From an uncultured Clostridia bacterium (lineage in GTDB: Bacteria; Bacillota; Clostridia; Christensenellales; Borkfalkiaceae): a stretch of DNA of 5,845 bases. The DNA lies in assembly GCA_900548845.1 (NCBI GenBank), contig URMI01000082.1, positions 1 through 5,845 of the forward strand. The letters are read 5' to 3'. Shown here in pieces: positions 1 through 5,299 of this stretch. Numbering within the stretch: position 1 is the first letter of the stretch; every line of letters begins with the position of its first letter. Position numbers and translations under genes: made by a program. The notes beneath the pieces were generated by a model, which had not been told where the DNA came from, ran no database searches, and saw nothing but the letters and a program-made list of their open reading frames with translations.

Positions 1-3000
1 CGCGCTTATAGTCGGACGTCGAACGGATCTCGGCGATCTGCTTGTAGCAGTCCATCCTGCCCGCCGCCGATTCGACGTAAGCTTCGGGGATGAACGCCGT
101 CGTGCGGATGTCGAGATCGACGCTCTCGTGTTTAACGCCCGTGATCTCCTCCTGCAGAATTTTGGAGTAGAGCTCGTAGCCCACTTTGTCCATATGCCCG
201 TGCTGTTCGGCGCCCAGGACGTTGCCCGCGCCGCGGATCTCGAGATCGCGCATGGCGATGCGGAAGCCCGAGCCGAGCTCGGTGAACTGCATGAGGGCTT
301 TCAACCGTTCCGCCGCCTGCTGCGTCATGACGCGCTCGGGCTTATAGGTGAAATAGGCGTGCGCGAGGCGCTTGCCGCGGCCTACCCTGCCCCTGAGCTG
401 ATAGAGCTGGGAGATGCCGAGGCGGTCGGAATCGATGACGATGATGGTGTTGGCGTTGGGAAGGTCGATGCCGTTTTCGATGATGGTCGTCGTGACGAGG
501 ATGTCGTACTCGCCGCGGTAAAAGCCGAAGACGTTCTTTTCGAGGGCGAGCTTTTCCATCCTGCCGTGGGCGAGCGTGATGCGCGCTTCGGGGATGAGCT
601 CCCCCATGCGCTTCGTGAAGGCGTGGATGCTCTCCACATGGTTATAGAGGATGAAGACCTGGCCGCCGCGGGCGATCTCGCGGATGCAGGCGTCGCGGAT
701 GAGCGGTTCGGACTCTTCGGCGACGTACGTCTGCACGGGAAGGCGGGCATGGGGCGGCGTCTGGATGGTGGAAATGTCGCGGATGCCCGAAAGGGAGAGA
801 TGCAGCGTGCGCGGGATGGGCGTCGCCGTCATCGTGAGGCAGTCGACGTTGCGCTTGATGTCCTTTAATTTTTCCTTGTGTTCGACGCCGAAGCGCTGCT
901 CCTCGTCGAGGATGAGGAGCCCGAGGTCGCGGAACTTGACGTCTTTGGAGAGAAGGCGGTGGGTGCCGATGAGAAGGTCCACTTCCCCCTTTTCAAGGGC
1001 GGCTAAAATTTTCGTCTGCTCCCGCTCGCTGCGGAAGCGGTTGAGGCAGGCGATGCGCACGCCGAAGTCCTTCATCCTCGCTTCGGCGGTGCGGAAGTGC
1101 TGTTCGCTCAAAACGGTGCTCGGGCACATGAGGGCTGCCTGCCGCCCGTCGAGGACGCAGAGGTACGCCGCCCTGAGAGCCACTTCCGTCTTGCCGAAGC
1201 CGACGTCGCCGCAAAGAAGCCGGTCCATCACCTTGTCCGAACACATGTCCGCCTTGATCTCGGCGATGGACGAGAGCTGATCGGGCGTCTCTTCATAGGG
1301 GAACGCCGATTCGAATTCTTCCATCTCCTCTTCGTAAGGAGGGAAGACGTAGCCCCTGCGTTCCTGCCGCTCGGCATAGAGCTGCTTTAAGTCGAGCGCC
1401 ATCTTTTTGAGGGACGCCCTCACGCGCGCCTTGACGCGCTCGAATTCGCCGCCGCCGATCTTGGAGAGCCCGGGGCTGTCCTCCCCCATGTATTTGGAGA
1501 GGATATCCATCTGCTCGACGGGGACGTAGAGGGTGTCGCCGTCGCGGTATTCGAGGGCGACGTACTCCTTGATGCCGTCCGTCGTTTCGATCTTCTTGGT
1601 GCCCGTGATCTTGCCGACGCCGTACGTTTCGTGCACGGCGTAGTCCCCCACCTCGGGCGCAAGGAAGAGATCCCCCCGCTTCTTCTTGATGCGGCGGGCG
1701 GATGCCGTCTTGCGGAAGAGATCGCCCGTGCCGATGACGGCGAGCTTGCTCTCATGCACCAAAAAGCCCTGTTCGAGGGGATCTTCGAGGACGCTGACGC
1801 CCTTGAAGTCGTAGAGTTTTTTGGGGAGCGGGACGCTGGAAAAGCCGTTGTCGAAGAGCTGTTCTTTGGTCTTTTCGGCGCGCTCCGCAGTGCCGCACCA
1901 CAGCATGACGCGGTAGCCCGTCCTCTTCCAGATGGCAAGGTCGGAGAGAAGGTCTTCAAAGGAATTTAAGTACCTGCGGACGGGCGCGGAGGTGAAATTG
2001 TGGACGGAGAGCGGGCGGAAAAGGCGGACGTCGGAAAGGAAGGCGGAGAGCGCGAGCTTGGGAAGAAGGGCGATCTCGTCTTCCATGTCTTCGGGCGCCA
2101 CATACTGCCGAAGGGAGAAGTTCATCGCCTCGCCCCCTTCGAGGAGCTGCGCGCAGCGCTCCATGTGCTCCTTCCACAGGCCGTCCAATTTATCGGAGAT
2201 GAGTTTGCACTCGTCGAAGATGACGAGCGTTTCGCCGTCCAACGCGGAGAAGAAGGGCACGGCGGAAGAGAGGAGCGGGAGAGTAAAGTCGCTCGCCTGC
2301 TCCTCCGTCTCGATGGCGGAGATGATGTCTGCCATCCTGCCCGCTGCCTGCGAACTCTTGGCGCGGCGGGCTTCCTTCTTCATGGCGGCAAGGACGCGCT
2401 CCTTTTCGCCCTCTTCGTAAAAGGCGTCCGTCGCCGAACAGATGTCGACGCGGTCGAGGACGGGATAGCGCTCCGCCGTCACTTCGTCGTAGGGCTTGAT
2501 CGCTTCCACCTCGTCGCCGAAAAAGTCGATGCGGACGGGGTGTTCGAGGTTGACGGGCCAGATGTCGAGGATGTCGCCGCGGAGGGCGAAGCTCCCCTTG
2601 GCTTCCACGTTGTACTCGCGGCTGTACCCCAACGAAACGAGCGATCGAAGGAGGGCGGAAAGGTCGGTCTCTCCCCCCGCCGCGAGCGTGACGACGGGAA
2701 GGCGGGCGGGCACGAGCTGCAAGACCGCTTCGATGTCCGAAACGAGCACTTCCGCGCCCGTCTGCCATTCGTAGAGGGCGTTCAGGCGGGCAAAGAGCGC
2801 GTCCTTGGAGAGGGCGCGGCGGTAAGTGAGCACTTCGTCCTTGGCGGCAAGGAGCGCGCAGCGTTTGCCCGAGAGCGCGGCGATGCTCTCTTTCGCGCGC
2901 TTTGCGGTGAGGGCGTCCGCCGTCACATAGACGACGCGGCGGGAAGGGAGCGCGCCGATGAGATACTTCTGCGCGTCCGAAAGGCCGTAGCAAGCCGTGG

Positions 3001-3076
3001 GCACGCCGTGTTCGACGTCCCTGCCGAGGAGCGCGTACTCGCCGCTCAGTTGTTCAAACGAAAAAAATCCCTTCAT
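1..3076 (-). CDS. mfd: Transcription-repair coupling factor Mfd (3' end cut off by window edge)
   Basis: ATP-driven DNA translocase that binds RNA polymerase stalled at lesions, pushes it off and recruits UvrA for nucleotide excision repair in the cytoplasm. The frame stays open from ATG at 3076 to the window edge: 1025 codons, so roughly 120-150 C-terminal residues are missing against the usual 1150-1180. Seen in order: a UvrB-like N-terminal module with the GSFALRGDILDIWPV block (G167 opens GDILDIW); a CarD-like RNA polymerase-interacting domain near 470-545 (GDYAVHETYGVGKI, H482; then LYVPVEQMDILSKYMG); helicase Walker A GDVGFGKTEVA (623-633, K629); Walker B DEEQ (724-727); TATPIPRTL (750-758); ENGIDLPNANT (867-877); QLRGRVGR (893-900); and the RecG-like TRG motif with RDLEIRGAG (943-951). 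Only about 40 residues of the C-terminal UvrA-binding-regulating domain are present. All motifs fall in one frame, so I see no frameshift. The start overlaps the pth stop as ATGA, and the Shine-Dalgarno match is weak, which suggests translational coupling to pth. Confidence 0.98.
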   Translation of the reverse strand, partial: MKGFFSFEQLSGEYALLGRDVEHGVPTACYGLSDAQKYLIGALPSRRVVYVTADALTAKRAKESIAALSGKRCALLAAKDEVLTYRRALSKDALFARLNALYEWQTGAEVLVSDIEAVLQLVPARLPVVTLAAGGETDLSALLRSLVSLGYSREYNVEAKGSFALRGDILDIWPVNLEHPVRIDFFGDEVEAIKPYDEVTAERYPVLDRVDICSATDAFYEEGEKERVLAAMKKEARRAKSSQAAGRMADIISAIETEEQASDFTLPLLSSAVPFFSALDGETLVIFDECKLISDKLDGLWKEHMERCAQLLEGGEAMNFSLRQYVAPEDMEDEIALLPKLALSAFLSDVRLFRPLSVHNFTSAPVRRYLNSFEDLLSDLAIWKRTGYRVMLWCGTAERAEKTKEQLFDNGFSSVPLPKKLYDFKGVSVLEDPLEQGFLVHESKLAVIGTGDLFRKTASARRIKKKRGDLFLAPEVGDYAVHETYGVGKITGTKKIETTDGIKEYVALEYRDGDTLYVPVEQMDILSKYMGEDSPGLSKIGGGEFERVKARVRASLKKMALDLKQLYAERQERRGYVFPPYEEEMEEFESAFPYEETPDQLSSIAEIKADMCSDKVMDRLLCGDVGFGKTEVALRAAYLCVLDGRQAALMCPSTVLSEQHFRTAEARMKDFGVRIACLNRFRSEREQTKILAALEKGEVDLLIGTHRLLSKDVKFRDLGLLILDEEQRFGVEHKEKLKDIKRNVDCLTMTATPIPRTLHLSLSGIRDISTIQTPPHARLPVQTYVAEESEPLIRDACIREIARGGQVFILYNHVESIHAFTKRMGELIPEARITLAHGRMEKLALEKNVFGFYRGEYDILVTTTIIENGIDLPNANTIIVIDSDRLGISQLYQLRGRVGRGKRLAHAYFTYKPERVMTQQAAERLKALMQFTELGSGFRIAMRDLEIRGAGNVLGAEQHGHMDKVGYELYSKILQEEITGVKHESVDLDIRTTAFIPEAYVESAAGRMDCYKQIAEIRSTSDYKR
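3073..3076 (-). other. ATGA stop/start overlap of pth and mfd
   Basis: The pth stop TGA (3075-3073) and the mfd start ATG (3076-3074) share bases as ATGA. No strong Shine-Dalgarno precedes the mfd ATG (the preceding bases are AGATATAACGG), so re-initiation by ribosomes finishing pth is the likely route to Mfd. Confidence 0.9.
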
Positions 3077-3636
3077 CCGTTATATCTGGTCATGACGCGC
3101 TCCACCTCTTCGCCCGAAGCGAGGGCAAGCGCCGCCTCCGCCGCCCTATGGCAGGCTGCGGAAAACAGTTCGTAATCGTCCTTCCTCACGTCCTGCAGGA
3201 CGTAATCGATGATGGGGACGTTGATCTCCGCATCGCGGATGCCGATGCGGATGCGAGCGAAATCGGAGGTGCCGATCTCCGCGATGACCGAGCGCATGCC
3301 GTTGTGCGTGCCCGCGCTGCCCGAAGGACGGATGCGGACGTGCCCCTTGGGGAGATCGTAGTCGTCGTAGAGAACGACCATCTCGTGCGGGGAGACTTTA
3401 TACTTTGCCATGAGCTGTTTGACGGCGCGGCCCGAGGCGTTCATGTACGTCATGGGACGGGCGATAACGACCTTTTCGCCGTGCACGAAGGCTTCGGCGA
3501 CGGAGGCTTCGCACTCCTTCTTCTTGAATTTGGTATTGAGCGCTTCGGCGGCGTCCCCCGCTGCCAGAAAGCCCATGTTGTGGAAGGTCTTTTCGTACTT
3601 TTTTTCGGGGTTGCCGAGCCCCACGATGAGATACAT
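3073..3636 (-). CDS. pth: Peptidyl-tRNA hydrolase, Pth family
   Basis: Cleaves the ester bond of peptidyl-tRNAs that fall off ribosomes and so recycles the tRNA; cytoplasmic, monomeric and usually essential. The product is 187 residues, the normal family size. It opens with MYLIVGLGNP (N9) and FHNMGF carrying the catalytic histidine H19, followed by MTYMNASG (N66), the DDYDLPKG block (D91 matches the acidic residue that activates the histidine in E. coli Pth), SAGTHNGMRS (N112) and FARIRIGI. I chose the ATG at 3636 over the longer in-frame ATG at 3696 because family proteins begin at this point, AGGAA lies 6 bases upstream, and the extra 20 codons would run through a terminator hairpin. Upstream is prs, separated by that terminator; downstream, the TGA stop shares bases with the mfd ATG. 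Expression may depend on readthrough of the terminator, since I see no convincing promoter in the gap. Confidence 0.98.
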   Translation of the reverse strand: MYLIVGLGNPEKKYEKTFHNMGFLAAGDAAEALNTKFKKKECEASVAEAFVHGEKVVIARPMTYMNASGRAVKQLMAKYKVSPHEMVVLYDDYDLPKGHVRIRPSGSAGTHNGMRSVIAEIGTSDFARIRIGIRDAEINVPIIDYVLQDVRKDDYELFSAACHRAAEAALALASGEEVERVMTRYNG

Positions 3637-3642
3637 ATGCTG

Positions 3643-3647
3643 TTCCT
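3643..3647 (-). promoter_or_regulatory. Ribosome binding site that fixes the pth start
   Basis: AGGAA lies 6 bases before the ATG at 3636, and only 5 bases after the U-run of the terminator between prs and pth. It supports the short, family-like start over the in-frame ATG 20 codons upstream. Confidence 0.8.
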
Positions 3648-3652
3648 GCCTG

Positions 3653-3681
3653 AAAAAATGCCCGCCGCCTTGCGGCGGCGG
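3653..3681 (-). terminator. Intrinsic terminator or attenuator between prs and pth
   Basis: On the minus strand CCGCCGCC (3681-3674) pairs with GGCGGCGG (3669-3662) across a GCAA loop of the GNRA class. Three bases (GCA) later there are six Us (3658-3653). This is the standard form of a Rho-independent terminator, beginning about 20 bases after the prs stop. It stands only 16 bases before the pth start, so it should partly or wholly separate prs transcription from pth-mfd unless it is leaky or controlled. The opposite strand has no U-run after the stem, so it works only in this direction. Confidence 0.85.
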
Positions 3682-3702
3682 TTCTGAATGTGCCAATAGC
3701 GC

Positions 3703-4650
3703 TTAGTCGTAGATTTTGGACATGGGTTTATCGAGATAGACGTTCTCGATGGCGGCGGCGAAGATATCTGCCGTCGAAAGGATCTTGATCTTGGGAAGAT
3801 GCTTTTCTTCGGGAAGTTGGATGGTATCGAGCATCACGAGCTCGGTGATGGGCGAAGAAGCGAGGCGTTCGACGGCGGGGCCCGAAAGGACGGCGTGCGT
3901 GCAGGACGCGTAAATTTCCGTTGCACCCTGATCGACGAGCGCCTTGGCGCCCTGGACGATGGTGCCCGCGGTATCGATCATGTCGTCGACGAGGAGGCAC
4001 TTCTTGCCTTCGACGTTGCCGATGATGTTCATGACTTCCATGACGTTCGCCTTGGGGCGGCGCTTATCGATGATCGCCATCGGGCAGTTGAGGCGCTCCG
4101 CGACCTTGCGCGCACGGTTGACGGAGCCGATGTCGGGCGAGACGACGATGAAGTTTTCGTCCATCTTGTGTTCGAAGTAGCTGTAAAGGAGAGGGCCGCC
4201 CAAAAGGTTATCGACGGGGATATCGAAGAAGCCCTGGATCTGCGCGGCGTGAAGGTCCATCGTGAGGACGCGGTCGGCGCCGGCGGAAGTTAAAAGGTCT
4301 GCAACGAGCTTTGCCGTGATGGGATCGCGCGAGCGGGCCTTTCTGTCCTGACGGGCATAGCCGAAGTACGGGATGACCGCCGTCACGCGGCCTGCGGAGG
4401 CGCGCTTTGCAGCGTCGATCATGATGAGCAGTTCCATGAGGTTATCGTTGACGGGCGCGCAGGTAGACTGAATGATGAAGAGGTCTCTGCCGCGCACCGT
4501 TTCGCCGATGTGGACGCTCGTCTCCCCGTCCGAGAACTTGCCGACTTCGATGTCGCCCAGCGTCGTGTTGAGCTTTTTGGCGATCGCCTCGGCAAGGGGG
4601 CGGTTGGAATTGCCGGAAAAGAGCTTGATTTCGTTACCGTGTGTGATCAT
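3703..4650 (-). CDS. prs: Ribose-phosphate pyrophosphokinase (PRPP synthetase), class I
   Basis: Transfers pyrophosphate from ATP to ribose 5-phosphate to make PRPP, the precursor for purines, pyrimidines, NAD, histidine and tryptophan; cytoplasmic, typically hexameric and allosterically inhibited by ADP. The product is 315 residues, the usual length. Visible motifs: [16 protein letters not shown] at the N terminus; FSDGE (39-43); the ATP-site block [20 protein letters not shown] (95-114); [18 protein letters not shown] with H134; [11 protein letters not shown] (171-181); the flexible catalytic loop DKRRPKAN (K196, R198); and the PRPP-binding loop DDMIDTAGT (222-230). All key residues appear intact. 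The ATG at 4650 is preferred to one 18 codons upstream because it has AGAGGA 7 bases before it and matches family starts, while the upstream extension reads through leader hairpins. It has its own promoter just after tadA and is followed by a terminator, so prs may be largely its own transcription unit inside the tadA-prs-pth-mfd run. Confidence 0.98.
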   Translation of the reverse strand: MITHGNEIKLFSGNSNRPLAEAIAKKLNTTLGDIEVGKFSDGETSVHIGETVRGRDLFIIQSTCAPVNDNLMELLIMIDAAKRASAGRVTAVIPYFGYARQDRKARSRDPITAKLVADLLTSAGADRVLTMDLHAAQIQGFFDIPVDNLLGGPLLYSYFEHKMDENFIVVSPDIGSVNRARKVAERLNCPMAIIDKRRPKANVMEVMNIIGNVEGKKCLLVDDMIDTAGTIVQGAKALVDQGATEIYASCTHAVLSGPAVERLASSPITELVMLDTIQLPEEKHLPKIKILSTADIFAAAIENVYLDKPMSKIYD

Positions 4651-4657
4651 TTCGTCA

Positions 4658-4663
4658 TCCTCT
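4658..4663 (-). promoter_or_regulatory. Ribosome binding site that fixes the prs start
   Basis: AGAGGA lies 7 bases before the ATG at 4650. An ATG at 4658 overlaps the last base of this site and opens a three-codon frame (Met-Thr-Lys-stop) whose TGA overlaps the prs ATG; it is too close to the Shine-Dalgarno to be used efficiently. Confidence 0.85.
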
Positions 4664-4672
4664 GTATTATTT

Positions 4673-4688
4673 CGGGCGGCACCGCCCG
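4673..4688 (-). promoter_or_regulatory. Leader hairpin 2 of prs mRNA, just upstream of the ribosome binding site
   Basis: CGGGCGGTGCCGCCCG is a perfect 16-base inverted repeat, folding as a six-pair GC stem with a four-base loop. It ends 9 bases before the AGAGGA of prs and would lie under an initiating ribosome's footprint. It is followed by AAATAATAC rather than a run of Us, so it does not look like a terminator for tadA. Possible roles are tuning translation or blocking nuclease entry; neither is shown. Confidence 0.55.
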
Positions 4689-4701
4689 CTTTTCGGCATT
4701 T

Positions 4702-4731
4702 CAAGCGGAGCCCGATGTTCGGACCCGCTTG
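4702..4731 (-). promoter_or_regulatory. Leader hairpin 1 of prs mRNA, at its predicted 5' end
   Basis: CAAGCGG (4731-4725) pairs perfectly with CCGCTTG (4708-4702). After one bulged U (4709) the stem continues through G-C, U-G and then CCGA (4722-4719) with TCGG (4715-4712 region), closing on a three-base ACA loop: about 13 pairs in all. Its first bases coincide with the predicted transcription start, so it may shield the 5' end of the mRNA from decay. No U-run follows it, so it is not a terminator. Whether it is regulatory is inference. Confidence 0.6.
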
Positions 4732-4734
4732 TCT

Positions 4735-4763
4735 ATTCTACCCTCTTTCTGAGGGAAAGTCAA
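4735..4763 (-). promoter_or_regulatory. Sigma-A-type promoter for prs
   Basis: Read on the minus strand, TTGACT (4763-4758, five of six consensus bases) is followed by exactly 17 bases and then TAGAAT (4740-4735, five of six). Transcription would start near 4730-4727. It begins 5 bases after the tadA stop codon, faces prs, and gives a leader of about 78 bases. The spacer carries a small inverted repeat CCCTC-AGAAA-GAGGG (4755-4741). There is no TG extension before the -10. This is the only promoter in the window I would call with confidence. Confidence 0.82.
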
Positions 4764-4768
4764 CCGTT

Positions 4769-5299
4769 TTATTCGCTTTTTTCCGTTTTGGAAAGACGCC
4801 CTTTGCGCGCCGCTTTCTTTTGCGCCTTCGCCTTCTTTTTCTCCTTTCCCGCCTTCTCCCGCGCGCGCATTTCGATGAAGAAGGAGGAAAGCACGCGCGA
4901 ACACTCCTCTTCGAGCACGCCGCCCACAACTTCCACCTTATGGTTGAGGAGGTTGGCGTTTGCAAGCGCTTCGGTGAGGCTCCTGCCCTTTTGCTCGTAT
5001 GCGCCGAAATAAACGCGCTTTATCCGGGCGTTCAGGATAGCGCCCATGCACATGGGGCAGGGCTCGAGCGTGACGTAGAGCTCGGCTTCGGGCAGCCGCC
5101 AGGAATGTTCCTTCTTGCAGGCGCGGTCGATGGCGCGCATTTCGGCGTGCGCCGTCGCCATCTGCAATTTCGTGCGGAGGTTATAGCCCCTGCCGACGAT
5201 CTTGCCGTCTAAGACGACCACCGCTCCGATGGGGACCTCCCCTTTCTTTTTGGCGCGTTCGGCGAGTTTAATGGCTTCCCGCATGAATTTTTCTTCCAT
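4769..5299 (-). CDS. tadA: tRNA-specific adenosine deaminase TadA
   Basis: Zinc deaminase that converts adenosine 34 of tRNA-Arg(ACG) to inosine, allowing one tRNA to read CGU, CGC and CGA; usually essential. It shows the cytidine/deoxycytidylate deaminase fold signatures: GEVPIGAVVV (20-29), the HAE motif at TAHAE (zinc ligand H51, proton shuttle E53) and the PCPMC motif (zinc ligands C81 and C84), then AILNARIKRVYFGA (87-100) and LLNHKVEVVGGVLEEEC (117-133), a TadA-typical C-terminal region. At 176 residues it is somewhat longer than many TadA proteins; the excess is a Lys/Arg/Ala-rich tail from about 145 on. The ATG at 5299 is supported by AAGGAG 5 bases upstream and by family alignment; the same frame stays open far upstream but that part has no TadA character and lies over the M14 gene. 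The frequent CGC codons in the neighbouring genes fit a need for inosine wobble reading. A free nucleobase deaminase is a less likely alternative, given the TadA-like C-terminal half. Confidence 0.95.
   Translation of the reverse strand: MEEKFMREAIKLAERAKKKGEVPIGAVVVLDGKIVGRGYNLRTKLQMATAHAEMRAIDRACKKEHSWRLPEAELYVTLEPCPMCMGAILNARIKRVYFGAYEQKGRSLTEALANANLLNHKVEVVGGVLEEECSRVLSSFFIEMRAREKAGKEKKKAKAQKKAARKGRLSKTEKSE
5209..5299 (-). other. 91-base out-of-frame overlap between the M14 peptidase gene and tadA
   Basis: The M14 frame contains no stop at the tadA start and runs on for 29 codons (Trp-Lys-Lys-Asn to Trp-Ser-Ser) before TAG at 5211-5209. The tadA frame over the same bases encodes the conserved TadA N terminus, so that frame is the constrained one. 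The peptidase tail here looks like a by-product: Lys-, Pro- and Ser-rich, without family motifs. Confidence 0.85.

Noticed and set aside
128..868. 246-codon plus-strand open frame opposite the Mfd helicase region
   Set aside because: It mirrors the conserved Mfd motifs in antisense, with Asp-, Ala- and Val-rich composition typical of a shadow frame and no ribosome binding site or family match.
2190..2993. 267-codon minus-strand frame inside mfd
   Set aside because: It is an alternative frame of the same strand with an Arg/Pro-rich translation; the real Mfd frame is open and conserved through the whole region.
2000..3175. 391-codon plus-strand open frame opposite mfd and the end of pth
   Set aside because: It lies over intact, motif-rich Mfd sequence, its translation shows no recognisable domain, and long antisense frames are expected where third codon positions are strongly G/C-biased.
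3799..4293. Plus-strand open frame opposite prs
   Set aside because: Antisense shadow of a fully conserved PRPP synthetase; no independent coding evidence.
4673..4690. Hairpin 2 of the prs leader as a tadA terminator
   Set aside because: No U-run follows it on the minus strand, and it lies downstream of the prs promoter next to the prs ribosome binding site. On the plus strand it is followed by a short T-run, but no plus-strand gene needs it.
4651..4704. 18-codon N-terminal extension of prs from an upstream ATG
   Set aside because: It reads through the leader hairpins, has no family match, and the ATG at 4650 has a well-spaced Shine-Dalgarno.
4651..4731. A known riboswitch class in the prs leader
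   Set aside because: The leader is short and I recognise no conserved core of the purine, PRPP, ppGpp or other described aptamers; only the pairing pattern is notable.
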